Assembly (NCBI RefSeq): GCF_021401125.1
Contig: NZ_JACBFQ010000011.1
Coordinates: 1 to 64,000, forward strand
Direction of reading: 5' to 3'
From: Xanthobacter sp. NM-59
GTDB taxonomy: Bacteria > Pseudomonadota > Alphaproteobacteria > Rhizobiales > Xanthobacteraceae
Length of the DNA stretch: 64,000 bases
Under the pieces are notes generated by a model. It worked only from the letters and a program-made list of their open reading frames with translations, had not been told where the DNA came from and searched no databases. Below, in pieces: positions 8,493 to 17,972 of the stretch (positions are counted from its first letter, which is position 1; every line of letters begins with the position of its first letter). Position numbers and translations under genes: made by a program.

Positions 8493-9800
8493 ATGACAAG
8501 TGACGACGTGACCCGCGACGGCGCGGAGCGCATCGTGACGGACGTGGTCTGCGCATTCTGCGGGCTCGGCTGTGACGATCTGGAAGTGGCTGTCCGCGGG
8601 CGATCCATTCGCCCCGTGAAAGCCTGTGCCGAGGCCGGCCGCCTCCTGGCCCGTACCGATGCCGCGCCGCCTGCGCCCCGCATCCAGGGGCGCGAGGCGA
8701 GCCTTGCCGAAGCGGCGGAGGCTGCCGCGCAGCTGCTCAAGGCGAGCCAGGCGACCGCCATCACCGGCCTTGGTACCGATCTGGACGGCCTGCGCGGCCT
8801 GTTCGATCTCGCCGTGACCGCCGGTGCCAGCTTCGACCATGCCGCGTCCGAGGGGCTGTTCGCCAATCTGGAGCGCCTGTCGCGCCGCGGCTGGATCAGC
8901 TCGACCCTCGCCGAGGTGCGCAACCACTGCGACCTGATGGTGGTGTTCGGCGCCGATCCCGATCTCAGCTATCACCGCTTCTTCGACCGCGCCGCTCCGG
9001 CCGGCGGCGAGGCCGGGGCCGCGCCGCTGTTCGTGGAGGGCGCGCGCCGGGTGGCCATCGTCGGCGACATTCTGTCGGATGCCACCCGCCGGACCCTGGC
9101 GCGGCATGAGGTCACGGAAGTCGTGGTGCCCCCGGCCGAGGTGGCGCTGGCCGCCCGCGGGCTGGCGGCCCTCGTCGCCGGCCGGGATGTCGCCGGCATT
9201 CCCGCCCTTGAAGGGGCGGTGGGGGAGGGGCTGAAGGCCCTGGCCGAGGCGCTGAAGGCTGCCCGCTATTCGGTTTTCGTGTGGAACGCGGCAACGCTGA
9301 GCCCGCGCGACACCGCCAGTGTGGCGGAATCCGCCGCCGCCATGGTGGATGCGCTGAGCGTGACCACCCGTTCCGTGGTGTTTCCCCTGGGCGGACGCGA
9401 CAACATCACCGGCGCCCATCAGATGGCGCTGTGGCGCTTCGGCTATCCGCTTCGCACCGTCGTGGGGGGCGGGGTTTCGCGCCATGTGCCGGAGCTTTAT
9501 TCCACCGCCGCGGCGCTTGAGGATGCGGATCTGGTGCTGCACGCCTCGAGCTTCCGGCCCGATGCGCCGCCGGAGTTCGGGCGCGGTCCGGTGATCGCCC
9601 TCGCCCATCCCGACACGGTGTTCGCCCGCGAGCCCGATGTGTTCATCCCGGTTGGCACGCCCGGCGTGGACCATGGCGGCCAGGTGTTCCGCATGGATTC
9701 CGTGGTGTGCCTGCCGCTGGAGGCGCTGCGCGCGGCGGAGCTGCCGAGCCTTGCTGACGCGGCCTCGGCCATTCTCGAAAGCCTCAGGAGGGCGGCATGA
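8493..9800 (+). CDS. fhcB: Formyltransferase/hydrolase complex subunit B (FwdB/FmdB homologue)
   Basis: Protein of 435 residues related to the molybdopterin/tungstopterin-type subunit of archaeal formylmethanofuran dehydrogenase. The N-terminus has CAFCGLGCDD (Cys20, Cys23, Cys27) and a further Cys45, the pattern of a 4Fe-4S site in that superfamily. Later stretches FVWNAATLSPRD, FPLGGRDNITGAHQ and HPDTVFAREPDVFIPVGTPGVDHGG are typical. In methylotrophs the Fhc complex transfers the formyl group from tetrahydromethanopterin and releases formate; subunit B is thought not to do redox chemistry. I chose the ATG at 8493 (GGTGA upstream), which places the Cys motif near residue 20. It overlaps fhcA by 4 bp. 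Confidence 0.92.
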   Translation: MTSDDVTRDGAERIVTDVVCAFCGLGCDDLEVAVRGRSIRPVKACAEAGRLLARTDAAPPAPRIQGREASLAEAAEAAAQLLKASQATAITGLGTDLDGLRGLFDLAVTAGASFDHAASEGLFANLERLSRRGWISSTLAEVRNHCDLMVVFGADPDLSYHRFFDRAAPAGGEAGAAPLFVEGARRVAIVGDILSDATRRTLARHEVTEVVVPPAEVALAARGLAALVAGRDVAGIPALEGAVGEGLKALAEALKAARYSVFVWNAATLSPRDTASVAESAAAMVDALSVTTRSVVFPLGGRDNITGAHQMALWRFGYPLRTVVGGGVSRHVPELYSTAAALEDADLVLHASSFRPDAPPEFGRGPVIALAHPDTVFAREPDVFIPVGTPGVDHGGQVFRMDSVVCLPLEALRAAELPSLADAASAILESLRRAA

Positions 9801-11464
9801 CCACGCGCATTACCGGCGGGCGGGTGTTCGACCCCGCCAACGGCGTCGTGGACGTCATCCGCGACATCGTCATCGAGGACGGCCGCATCGTGGCCGCGGA
9901 AGGCCCGACCAAGTCCAGCGACGACGTCATCAATGCGTCCGGCTGCGTGGTGCTGGCGGGCGGCATCGATCTCCACTCCCACATTGCCGGCGGCAAGGTG
10001 AATCTCGGCCGCCTGCTGATGAACGAGGACCGGGCGAAGTTTCCCGAGCCGTTCGGTGGCGTCATGTGCGGCTGTGGCGGCGGCCGGGTGGCACCCACCA
10101 CCCATGCCACTGGCTGCCGCTATTCGGAAATGGGCTACACCGCCGCGTTTGAGCCGGCGATGGTGGGGGCCAATGCCCGCCACGCCCATCTGGAGATGGC
10201 GGACATTCCCAACCTCGACACCGGCGGCTTCCTGGTGCTGGGCAATGACGACTTCCTGCTCCGCATGATCGCGCAGGGCGAAGGCCAGCAGGCGGTGAAC
10301 GATTATGTGGCCTGGATGCTCAAGGCCACTCAGTGCTGCGCTATCAAGATCGTCAATCCGGGCGGCATCAACGCCTTCAAGTTCAACGGCCGGATGCTCG
10401 ATTTCGACGAGGAGGGGCCCCATTACGGCCTCACCCCGCGCCGCATCCTCAACACCCTGCAGCGGGCGGTGACGGAACTGGGCGTGCCCCATCCCATCCA
10501 TCTGCACGGCTGTAATCTGGGTGTGCCGGGCAATGTGAAGACCACGCTCGCCACCATCGGCGCCACCGAGGGCTGGCCGCTCCACCTCACCCACATCCAG
10601 TTCCATTCATATGGCACGGAGGGCGACCGCAAATTCTCCTCCGGCGCGGTGGAGATCGCGGAGGCGGTGAACGCCAACCCGCACATCTCCATCGATGTGG
10701 GCCAGATCATGTTCGGCCAGACGGTGACCGTCTCGGGCGATCTGATGTCCCAGTACCGCAACCACGGCATCGCCGATCCCAAGAAGTGGATCGGCATGGA
10801 TATCGAGATGGATGCCGGCTGCGGCGTGGTGCCGTTCGCCTATCGCGACACCTCGTTCGTGAACGCGCTGCAATGGGCCATCGGGTTGGAGCTGTTCCTG
10901 CTGGTGGAGGACCCCTGGCGGGTCTACCTCACCACCGACCATCCCAATGGTGGGCCGTTCACCTCCTATCCCCACCTGATCCGGCTCCTGATGGACAAGC
11001 CGTTCCGTGATGCGCAGCTGGAGCGCATCCACAAGGCGGCCCGCTCCCACACGCGCCTGGCCGAAATTTCCCGCGAATACACGCTGGAAGAGATCGCCAT
11101 CATGACCCGCGCGGCTCCCGCCCGCACCCTGGGCCTGAAGGATCGCGGCCATCTCGGCGCCGGCGCCCGCGCCGACGTGGTGCTCTACCGGGAGGACAAC
11201 GACCGCGAGGCGATGTTCGCCACCCCGCGCCTGGTGCTGAAGGATGGCGACATCGTGGTCCGCGACGGTGCCGTTGTGGCGCTCAAGAAGGGTCGCACCT
11301 TCGCCGTTCATCCCCCGTCCGATCCGCTGATGGACAAGCGCCTGGAGCGCTGGTTCGACGAGGCGGTGGGCATGAAGTCCAAGCACTACCAGATCGCCGA
11401 CCACGAGATTCGCGGCGGCGAGGGCCCCGAGGTGGTGGAAAGCACGCCGGAGACCTCACGATGA
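9797..11464 (+). CDS. fhcA: Formyltransferase/hydrolase complex subunit A, amidohydrolase-type
   Basis: Protein of 555 residues homologous to FwdA/FmdA. Metal-dependent amidohydrolase features are visible: GGIDLHSHIAGGKVN near 55-70 (the HxH metal site), HPIHLHGCNLGVPGN near 235, LHLTHIQFHSYGTEGDRKFSSGA near 260, and TTDHPNGGPF near 380. In the Fhc complex this subunit hydrolyses the formylated cofactor to formate. It overlaps fhcB and fhcD by 4 bp, giving the conserved fhcB-A-D-C order of methylotrophic bacteria. Confidence 0.95.
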   Translation: MTTRITGGRVFDPANGVVDVIRDIVIEDGRIVAAEGPTKSSDDVINASGCVVLAGGIDLHSHIAGGKVNLGRLLMNEDRAKFPEPFGGVMCGCGGGRVAPTTHATGCRYSEMGYTAAFEPAMVGANARHAHLEMADIPNLDTGGFLVLGNDDFLLRMIAQGEGQQAVNDYVAWMLKATQCCAIKIVNPGGINAFKFNGRMLDFDEEGPHYGLTPRRILNTLQRAVTELGVPHPIHLHGCNLGVPGNVKTTLATIGATEGWPLHLTHIQFHSYGTEGDRKFSSGAVEIAEAVNANPHISIDVGQIMFGQTVTVSGDLMSQYRNHGIADPKKWIGMDIEMDAGCGVVPFAYRDTSFVNALQWAIGLELFLLVEDPWRVYLTTDHPNGGPFTSYPHLIRLLMDKPFRDAQLERIHKAARSHTRLAEISREYTLEEIAIMTRAAPARTLGLKDRGHLGAGARADVVLYREDNDREAMFATPRLVLKDGDIVVRDGAVVALKKGRTFAVHPPSDPLMDKRLERWFDEAVGMKSKHYQIADHEIRGGEGPEVVESTPETSR

Positions 11465-12396
11465 TCCTCAACGGCGTCGAAATCCGCGAAAGCTTCGCGG
11501 AAGCCTTCCCCATGGCGGGCACCCGCCTCATCATCACCGCCGACACGCCGCGTTGGGCGCGCACGGCCGCTGCCAGCATGACCGGGTTCGCCACTTCGGT
11601 CATCGGCTGCGGCTGCGAGGCCGCCATCGAGCGCGAGCTGGCCCCTAGCGAGACCCCTGACGGGCGGCCGGGCGTGAGCGTTCTCATCTTCGCCATGTCC
11701 TTGAAGGACCTGAAGAAGGTGGTGCCGCTCCGGGTCGGCCAATGCGTGCTCACCTCGCCCACCTCCGCCTGCTATGCGGGGCTGGAGGGCGGGCCGGCCA
11801 TCCCGCTCGGCCGCGCCCTGCGCTATTTTGCGGACGGGCACCAGATGGCCAAGAAGATCGGCGACCAGCGCATCTGGCGCGTGCCGGTGATGGAGGGCGA
11901 GTTCGTCTGCGACGAAATCTCCGGCTCCGTCACCTCCGCGGTGGGCGGCGGCAATTTCCTGATCCTGGCCCGCAGCCGTGCAGCGGCGCTGGCCGCGGCC
12001 GAGGCGGCGGTGGACGCCATGGGGCAGGTGGAAGGCGCGGTGATGCCCTTCCCCGGCGGCGTGGTGCGCTCGGGCTCGAAGGTGGGCTCCAAATATGCGG
12101 GCCTCATTGCCTCCACCAACGATGCCTATTGCCCGACCCTGCGCGGGGTGGTGCCCTCCGCCCTGCCGCCGGAGGTCGGGAGCGTCATGGAGATCGTCAT
12201 TGACGGCCTCGGCGAGAAGGAAGTGGCCGACAGCATGCGTGCCGGCATCGCCGCCGTGTGCGAGCTGGGCGCCGATGCGGGGGTGGTGGCCATTGATGCC
12301 GGCAATTACGGCGGCAATCTTGGGCCTTTCCATTTCAAGCTCCGCGAGCTGATGACGAGCGCGGGCGGCACGGCCAGCTCGGGGGATTTGGCATGA
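11461..12396 (+). CDS. fhcD: Formylmethanofuran:tetrahydromethanopterin formyltransferase subunit D
   Basis: Protein of 311 residues of the Ftr family, starting MILNGVEIRESFAEAFPMAGTRLIITAD. Other family stretches are SVIGCGCEAAIE, GQCVLTSPTSACYAGLEGG and MPFPGGVVRSGSKVGSKY. Ftr moves the formyl group between tetrahydromethanopterin and the methanofuran-type carrier. It sits between fhcA and fhcC with 4-bp overlaps on both sides, so all four subunits are made in step. The length is close to the archaeal enzyme. Confidence 0.95.
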   Translation: MILNGVEIRESFAEAFPMAGTRLIITADTPRWARTAAASMTGFATSVIGCGCEAAIERELAPSETPDGRPGVSVLIFAMSLKDLKKVVPLRVGQCVLTSPTSACYAGLEGGPAIPLGRALRYFADGHQMAKKIGDQRIWRVPVMEGEFVCDEISGSVTSAVGGGNFLILARSRAAALAAAEAAVDAMGQVEGAVMPFPGGVVRSGSKVGSKYAGLIASTNDAYCPTLRGVVPSALPPEVGSVMEIVIDGLGEKEVADSMRAGIAAVCELGADAGVVAIDAGNYGGNLGPFHFKLRELMTSAGGTASSGDLA

Positions 12397-13199
12397 CCGG
12401 CTATCGTCTGAAGCTTACGGCCCCCTTGGAGGCGCGGCTTGATTTCTCGGGCGTCACGCCGGCGGCGCTGGCGGGTCTCGGCCTGGATGGCGTGGCGCGC
12501 AAGGAGGTGCTGCTCGGCACCCGGCGGGTGTTGCTCGGCGACCTGTTCGAGGTGAGCGAAGCCGCCTCGGAAGCCCTGGTGGTCAGCGGCGATCCGCGTC
12601 TCGACTTCGTGGCGGCGGACCTTGCTGATGGCGAGATCCTCGTTGAAGGCCCGGTGGGCGTGCTCGCTGGCGCGCGCATGTCCGGTGGCCGGCTGGTGGT
12701 GCGGGGCGATGCGGGCGAGAGCCTGGCCGCCGGCCTCACGGGCGGGCGAATCGAGGTTTCGGGCGCGGCCGGCGCGCGGCTGGGCTGTGCCTTGCCGGGC
12801 GAGCGGCTCGGCATGCGCGGGGGCATGGTTTCGGTGGCCGGTGATGTCGGGGCGGGCCTCGGCGAACGGCTGCGCGGTGGGCTCGTGCTTGTGGGTGGAA
12901 ATGCCGGAGCGGGCGCCGCCAACGACCTCATCGCGGGCACCATCGCTGTGGCCGGCCGGCTGGGGCCGGACGCCGGGCGTGGCATGCGCCGCGGCACGCT
13001 GATTTTGGCCCAGACGCCGGAGCCGCCGGCTCCGGGATTCGTGGATACCGGAAGCCACGATCTGGTGGCGCTGCTGCTTCTGGCGCGGCGCGTGCCGGCC
13101 CTGGCGGACCTGTTCGGCGGCGGCCTTTCCGGCCGCGCGCAACGGCTCGCGGGCAATCGCCTGGTGGGCGGTGAGGGGGAAATCCTGCTGCTGCAGTGA
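12393..13199 (+). CDS. fhcC: Formyltransferase/hydrolase complex subunit C (FwdC homologue)
   Basis: Protein of 268 residues. Residues 70-210 hold a run of short G-rich repeats (for example GPVGVLAGARMSGGRLVVRGDAG and GGMVSVAGDVGAGLGERLRGG) that form the parallel beta-helix seen in FwdC and the glutamate synthase C-terminal domain. The subunit is structural in the complex. It is the last fhc gene; a small GCCGGC/GCCGGC hairpin (13223-13240) separates it from the cytochrome gene. Confidence 0.92.
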   Translation: MTGYRLKLTAPLEARLDFSGVTPAALAGLGLDGVARKEVLLGTRRVLLGDLFEVSEAASEALVVSGDPRLDFVAADLADGEILVEGPVGVLAGARMSGGRLVVRGDAGESLAAGLTGGRIEVSGAAGARLGCALPGERLGMRGGMVSVAGDVGAGLGERLRGGLVLVGGNAGAGAANDLIAGTIAVAGRLGPDAGRGMRRGTLILAQTPEPPAPGFVDTGSHDLVALLLLARRVPALADLFGGGLSGRAQRLAGNRLVGGEGEILLLQ

Positions 13200-13257
13200 G
13201 CGGCGGCGCACACACAATACGAGCCGGCGGAAAAGCCGGCCCAAAGGAGGAAGCCTG

Positions 13258-13713
13258 ATGAGAGTTCTGGTTGCGAGTACCCTGGCCCTGCTCGCCCTCA
13301 CCGGTGCGGCCGCGGCCGAAGAGGCGCCGGCCGCCGCGGCCAAGACCGAGGTGGCGTCCGCCGCTCCGGTCGCGGTGGCGGGTGACCCGGAGAAGGGTGC
13401 GGTCGTTTTCAAGAAGTGCATGGCCTGCCACGCCATCGGCCCGGGCGCCAAGACCAAGGTCGGCCCGCCGCTGAACGGCATCGTGGGTGCCCACTGGGCC
13501 CATTTCGCCGGCTATCCCTATTCGGAAGAGATCAAGGAAGGCGCCACCGCTGGCAAGGTGTGGGAACCCGCCCTGCTCGAGGAATGGGTGACCAACCCGA
13601 AGACCCTCGCGCCGAAGACCAAGATGGCCTTCGCCGGTGTCAAGAGCGCCGAAGAGCGCGCGAACCTGATCGCCTTCCTCGCCCAATACAATGCGGAAGG
13701 CGAGAAGAAGTAG
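13258..13713 (+). CDS. Periplasmic class I c-type cytochrome (c2-like)
   Basis: Protein of 151 residues. The signal peptide (about 1-20, ending AAAA) is followed by an Ala/Pro-rich linker. Haem c attaches at CMACH (Cys54, Cys57, His58) and the likely sixth ligand is Met123 in TKMAF. The overall pattern GDPEKGAVVFKKCMACH...GPPLNGIVG is that of soluble cytochromes c2/c550. The strong AAAGGAGG at 13243-13250 selects the ATG at 13258. Lying 58 bp after fhcC and near the pqq genes, it could carry electrons from methanol dehydrogenase, but c2-type respiratory use is equally possible. Confidence 0.9.
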   Translation: MRVLVASTLALLALTGAAAAEEAPAAAAKTEVASAAPVAVAGDPEKGAVVFKKCMACHAIGPGAKTKVGPPLNGIVGAHWAHFAGYPYSEEIKEGATAGKVWEPALLEEWVTNPKTLAPKTKMAFAGVKSAEERANLIAFLAQYNAEGEKK

Positions 13714-14106
13714 GGTCTGACGCTCCCGCGCGCGCATGGATTCTGCCTGGAGCGGGGTTTCCGGGTGGAGCGATATGGGCGGGCGCCGTCTGCTTCGCGA
13801 TGAGAAGCGGCGGCGTCGCGGCCGAAGGGAGCCTGCCTGCCGGCGCGCTCCTGCTGCTGCCGGCGGCCTTTGCCGGGCGTTGGGGCGCTCGCCTTTGTCA
13901 TGAAAACAGGCAGATGCCCTGGATCATCGAAGCTCTGCGTGTTCTTCACGCAAACCGGTGTCCGCCTTGCCTGAAACCGCTCCGGCCGCGCGCGGCTGCC
14001 GGGCGGCGTGCTGAAAGCGCGGATCCCTGCGCTGCGGCCTTATGGCTCAAAGATGCGCACCGGGTGAAATGCCCACGCGGCACGGGGGTGTCGCGTGAAA
14101 AACTCA
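13714..14106. other. Gene-free stretch after the cytochrome gene
   Basis: About 390 bp in which I see no convincing gene on either strand; open frames here have the Arg/Pro-rich composition of noncoding GC-rich DNA. It may be a long 3' untranslated region, as the first strong terminator lies at 14107. Confidence 0.5.
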
Positions 14107-14139
14107 GGCGGCGAAATCTTCATTTCGCCGCCCTTTCTT
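14107..14139. terminator. Bidirectional rho-independent terminator
   Basis: A perfect 11-bp stem GGCGGCGAAAT/ATTTCGCCGCC with a CTTC loop. Read on the plus strand it is followed by CTTTCTTT; read on the minus strand by TGAGTTTTTC. It therefore suits both the rightward cytochrome transcript and the leftward argH transcript, whose stop codon lies 96 bp away. Confidence 0.8.
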
Positions 14140-14170
14140 TGTCTCCGTGCGGCTCGGCCGAGGCGGCATG

Positions 14171-14186
14171 TGTTTCATGTGAAACA
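14171..14186. other. parS-like ParB binding site
   Basis: The 16-mer TGTTTCATGTGAAACA differs from the bacterial parS consensus TGTTTCACGTGAAACA at one central position. It lies in the 128-bp gap between a terminator and argH, away from coding sequence, as many parS sites do. parS sites cluster near the replication origin, and secB in this window belongs to an origin-proximal neighbourhood in several alphaproteobacteria. Function is inferred. Confidence 0.55.
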
Positions 14187-14234
14187 CATTCTTAACCACG
14201 CCTCTTCACCGGGCGATGCCGCCACCGGCGCGGC

Positions 14235-15620
14235 TCATTCCCCGTTGAGCAGCTTCAGCCAGCGCTCAGCCTGGGTGCGCACCTGGCTGGGAGCCGTGCC
14301 GCCGTAGCTGACGCGGCTGTTCACCGAGCATTCAACCGACAGCACCGAATAGACGTCGTCATTGATGCGCGCGTCGACCGCCTTCATGTCGGCCAGCGGC
14401 ACGTCTTCGAGGGCCAGCCCCTTCTCGGCGGCGATGCCGACGATGCGCCCGGTGATGTGGTGCGCCTCGCGGAAAGGGATATTGAGGGCGCGCACCAGCC
14501 AGTCGGCAAGATCCGTGGCGGTGGAATAACCCTGGCCGGCGGCCGCCTTCATGCGCTCGGCATCGGGCGTGAGGTCACGCACCATGCCGGCGCTGGCGGC
14601 GACGACGAGGGAGAGGGCGGAGAGGGCGTCGAAGGCGCCTTCCTTGTCTTCCTGCATGTCCTTGGCATAGGCCAAAGGCAGGCCCTTCATGACCACCAGG
14701 ATGCCGGTGAGCGCGCCGATGATGCGCCCCGCCTTGGCGCGCACCAGCTCGGCGGCGTCGGGATTGCGCTTCTGCGGCATGATGGACGAGCCGGTGGTGA
14801 ACGCGTCGGAGAGCTTCACCAGGCCGAAGGACGGCGACGTCCAGATCACCACCTCTTCCGCAAAGCGCGAGAGGTGCACGGCGCAGATGGAGGCGGCCGA
14901 AAGGGTCTCCATCACGAAGTCGCGGTCGGAGACGGCGTCCAGCGAGTTGGCGGTCGGCCGGGCGAAGCCGAGGGCGGAGGCGGTGGCCTCCCGGTCGATG
15001 GGGAAGGAGGTGCCGGCCAGCGCCGCCGAGCCCAGCGGGCACTCGTTGAGGCGGGCGCGGGCATCCTTCAGGCGCGAGCGATCGCGCGCCGTCATCTCCA
15101 CATAGGCCATGAGATGGTGGCCGAAGGTGACGGGCTGGGCGGTCTGCAGATGGGTGAAGCCGGGCATCACCGTCGCCGCATTGGCGAGCGCCTTTTCGGC
15201 CAGCGCCTTCTGCAAATCGGCGAGCTGGGCGTCGAGGGCGTCGACGGTGTCGCGCACATAGAGGCGGAAGTCGGTGGCCACCTGATCATTGCGCGAGCGG
15301 GCGGTGTGGAGCCGCCCGGCGGAAGCGCCGATCAGCTCGGCGAGGCGAGATTCCACATTCATGTGGATGTCCTCGAGCTCGCGGCGGAAGGTGAAGGAGC
15401 CCGCTTCGATCTCTGACAGGATCGTGTCTAGACCGTCCTGGATCTTCTGCGCATCTTCGGCCGCGATGATGCCCTGGGCGGCCAGCATGGCCGCATGGGC
15501 CTTGGAGCCGGCGATGTCCTGCGCGTAAAGACGTTGATCGAAGCCGATGGAGGCGTTGATCTCCTCCATGATGGCGTCGGGAGCGGAGGTGAACCGCCCG
15601 CCCCACATCTTGTTGCTCAT
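14235..15620 (-). CDS. argH: Argininosuccinate lyase
   Basis: Protein of 461 residues, standard for ArgH. It starts [10 protein letters not shown] and has the fumarase/aspartase-superfamily signature [12 protein letters not shown] near 277, plus [17 protein letters not shown] near 105 and [16 protein letters not shown] near 158. It cleaves argininosuccinate to arginine and fumarate, the last step of arginine synthesis. The ATG at 15618-15620 is chosen by the conserved N-terminus. It is divergent from tlpA with only 15 bp between the starts, an arrangement common in alphaproteobacteria. Confidence 0.97.
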   Translation of the reverse strand: MSNKMWGGRFTSAPDAIMEEINASIGFDQRLYAQDIAGSKAHAAMLAAQGIIAAEDAQKIQDGLDTILSEIEAGSFTFRRELEDIHMNVESRLAELIGASAGRLHTARSRNDQVATDFRLYVRDTVDALDAQLADLQKALAEKALANAATVMPGFTHLQTAQPVTFGHHLMAYVEMTARDRSRLKDARARLNECPLGSAALAGTSFPIDREATASALGFARPTANSLDAVSDRDFVMETLSAASICAVHLSRFAEEVVIWTSPSFGLVKLSDAFTTGSSIMPQKRNPDAAELVRAKAGRIIGALTGILVVMKGLPLAYAKDMQEDKEGAFDALSALSLVVAASAGMVRDLTPDAERMKAAAGQGYSTATDLADWLVRALNIPFREAHHITGRIVGIAAEKGLALEDVPLADMKAVDARINDDVYSVLSVECSVNSRVSYGGTAPSQVRTQAERWLKLLNGE

Positions 15621-15635
15621 GACGGACCTCCGGTG

Positions 15636-16448
15636 ATGACCAATTCCGAACAGCCGCGCCCGCAGACCGATCCCAAGCACCGGGCCGGGGCATGGGACGA
15701 TTTGGAAGGCGGCGAACGCCGCGGCAAGCGGCACGTGTCTTTGAACCCCACCATTGCCCAGGTGGCCCTGGGCGTGGTGATCGGCGCCACCATCGGCGCG
15801 CTCGCCGTATACGGGATGAACCGCCTTTCCGGCAATGTTTCGCAGCACGAAACGACAACGGCATCTTCCGCCCCTGGGGTTGCCCCGGTGGCCTCAGGCG
15901 GTGACGGCGCGTGCGCGGCCTCCGTGGCCAGGGCGAAGGCTCTGGAGCCGTTCGCCAAGGGGGACATTGCCGCGCTCAAGCTCGCCACGGCACCCAAGGC
16001 CTTGCCCAACCTATCGTTTCAGGATGCCGCCGGAAAGCCGGTGACGCTCGCCGATTTCAAGGGGCGTGTGCTGCTGGTCAATCTGTGGGCCACCTGGTGC
16101 GTGCCCTGCCGCAAGGAAATGCCGGAGCTGGATCACCTGGAAGGCGCCCTTGGCGGGCCAGACTTCCAGGTGGTGGCCATCAATCTCGATACGCGCGACC
16201 CCGATAAGCCGGCCGCCTTTCTGAAAGAGATCGGGGTTTCGCACCTGACCAATTTCGCCGATCCCAAGGGGCAGAGCTTCCAGGCGCTGCGCGCGGTGGG
16301 CCGTGGCTTCGGCCTGCCCACCACCTTGCTGGTGGACCGGGAGGGCTGCGAGCTGGGCTTTCTGGCGGGGCCCGCGGCCTGGGGCGGCGCGGATGCTCAG
16401 GCCCTTGTGAAGGCCGCCATCGGCGCCGGAGCGGCACCCCACGGCTAA
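15636..16448 (+). CDS. tlpA: Membrane-anchored thiol:disulfide interchange protein TlpA
   Basis: Protein of 270 residues. A cytoplasmic N-terminus of about 40 charged residues precedes one transmembrane segment ([19 protein letters not shown], about 44-62). The periplasmic thioredoxin domain has the active site [11 protein letters not shown] (WCVPC) and the cis-Pro loop GLPTTLLVD. TlpA reduces copper-site and cytochrome assembly factors, notably for cytochrome oxidase biogenesis. The ATG at 15636 fits the membrane topology; its promoter must overlap that of the divergent argH. Confidence 0.93.
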   Translation: MTNSEQPRPQTDPKHRAGAWDDLEGGERRGKRHVSLNPTIAQVALGVVIGATIGALAVYGMNRLSGNVSQHETTTASSAPGVAPVASGGDGACAASVARAKALEPFAKGDIAALKLATAPKALPNLSFQDAAGKPVTLADFKGRVLLVNLWATWCVPCRKEMPELDHLEGALGGPDFQVVAINLDTRDPDKPAAFLKEIGVSHLTNFADPKGQSFQALRAVGRGFGLPTTLLVDREGCELGFLAGPAAWGGADAQALVKAAIGAGAAPHG

Positions 16449-16771
16449 GCTGCCTTCTTGTTTTCGAAGTTGTGAAGGTGTGCGCCACCTCCCGCGGGAA
16501 TGGCGGCGCGGCCGCGCGCCGTAAACCTTTGATAAGCCTTAATTTGCCGTTAGGGAAATACCTACGCTCGCTTTAAGGCTTCGGCAGAACCGCTCGTGTC
16601 AAGGTGAGAGACCGGCCGCCATAATGGTAATCCGGTATAGTGCGATATTAGCCATAGATTCAGGCTTTGCTTGCGTCACGGGGCTTTTAGCGACACACAA
16701 GAAGGTGGGTATCTAGGTCTTGACATCCCGGTGTCTGGTTCCTGGCCCCCTCGAATCAGCGGTGCGGTCCT
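16449..16771. other. AT-rich intergenic region before the polysaccharide cluster
   Basis: 323 bp with no gene. The stretch 16520-16690 is much more AT-rich than the flanks (for example TTGATAAGCCTTAATTTGCC and ATAATGGTAATCC), typical of a promoter and regulatory region for the wecB operon. CATAAT at 16620-16625 is a candidate -10 box; the matching -35 is weak. Confidence 0.45.
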
Positions 16772-17971
16772 TTGAAGATTCTGTCCATTTTCGGCACGCG
16801 GCCCGAAGCGATCAAGATGGCCCCGCTGGTGCAGGCGCTGGCGTGCGAAGCGGGCCTGACCTCGCTTGTCTGCGTGACCGGCCAGCATCGGGAGATGCTG
16901 GACCAGGTGCTGCGCCTGTTCGACATCCGTCCCGATTTCGATCTGAAGCTGATGGCGCAGAATCAGGGGCTGAACGCTCTGGCCTCGGCCGCGCTGGCCG
17001 CCCTCGATCCCGTCCTTGATGAGGTGAAGCCCGATCGCGTGCTGGTGCACGGCGACACCACCACCGCCATGGCCGCCAGTCTCGCCGCCTTCCACCGCCG
17101 CATTCCGGTGGGCCATGTGGAAGCGGGCCTGCGCACCTATCACCTCGACCAGCCCTTTCCCGAGGAGATGAACCGCCGCGTGGTGGATGTGGTGAGCGAC
17201 CTTCTGTTCGCGCCCACCGGCCGTTCGCGCGCCAATCTGGAGAATGAGCGGCTGGAGGGCGAGATTCTCGTCACCGGTAACACTGTCATCGACGCGCTCC
17301 AGGCGACCCAGGCGCGCATTGCGGCGGATCCCGCCCTCGCGGCCGAGCTCGACGCGCCGCTCGCCATGCTCGACCCCGGCAAGCGCATCATCCTCGTCAC
17401 CGGCCATCGCCGGGAGAATTTCGGCGACGGTTTCCAGAATATCTGCCGGGCGCTGGCGGACCTTTCCACCCGATCCGACGTGGAGATCGTCTATCCCGTC
17501 CACCTCAATCCCAATGTGCGCGGCCCGGTGCACGAGTCCCTCGCGGGCCGGCCCAACGTGCACCTGGTGGCCCCCCTCGACTATCTGCCGTTCCAGCGCC
17601 TGATGCAGCGCGCCCACCTGGTGCTGACCGATTCCGGCGGTGTGCAGGAGGAGGCGCCGGCGCTCGGCAAGCCGGTGCTGGTCATGCGCGACGTCACCGA
17701 GCGTCCGGAGGCCGTGGAGGCCGGCACGGTGCAGCTCGTGGGCACGCGCCGGAACGCCATCGTGGATGCGGTGGCCGCCCTGCTCGACGACGCTGGCGCC
17801 TATGCGCGCTTCGCCAACCGCATCAACCCCTACGGCGACGGCAAGGCCTGTCGCCGCATCGCGGACCGCATCTGCGGGCGATCCGTCACGGAGTTTTCGC
17901 CCGAGATTTCGTCGCTGTCGCAAAGCCCCCGGGCCGAGCGTCCGCATTCAACCGCCATCGTGAGAGATTGA
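16772..17971 (+). CDS. wecB: UDP-N-acetylglucosamine 2-epimerase (non-hydrolysing)
   Basis: Protein of 399 residues. It starts LKILSIFGTRPEAIKMAPL and carries VHGDTTTAMAASLAAFH, GHVEAGLRTYHLDQPFPEE and VTGHRRENFGDGF, the signature of the WecB/MnaA family, which interconverts UDP-GlcNAc and UDP-ManNAc in the cytoplasm. The start is a TTG at 16772, since no ATG fits the conserved N-terminus. The C-terminal 25 residues are a nonconserved tail. One base separates it from the BcsB-like gene, so the sugar nucleotide it makes is probably the substrate of the downstream glycosyltransferase. Confidence 0.93.
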   Translation: MKILSIFGTRPEAIKMAPLVQALACEAGLTSLVCVTGQHREMLDQVLRLFDIRPDFDLKLMAQNQGLNALASAALAALDPVLDEVKPDRVLVHGDTTTAMAASLAAFHRRIPVGHVEAGLRTYHLDQPFPEEMNRRVVDVVSDLLFAPTGRSRANLENERLEGEILVTGNTVIDALQATQARIAADPALAAELDAPLAMLDPGKRIILVTGHRRENFGDGFQNICRALADLSTRSDVEIVYPVHLNPNVRGPVHESLAGRPNVHLVAPLDYLPFQRLMQRAHLVLTDSGGVQEEAPALGKPVLVMRDVTERPEAVEAGTVQLVGTRRNAIVDAVAALLDDAGAYARFANRINPYGDGKACRRIADRICGRSVTEFSPEISSLSQSPRAERPHSTAIVRD

Positions 17972-17972
17972 C

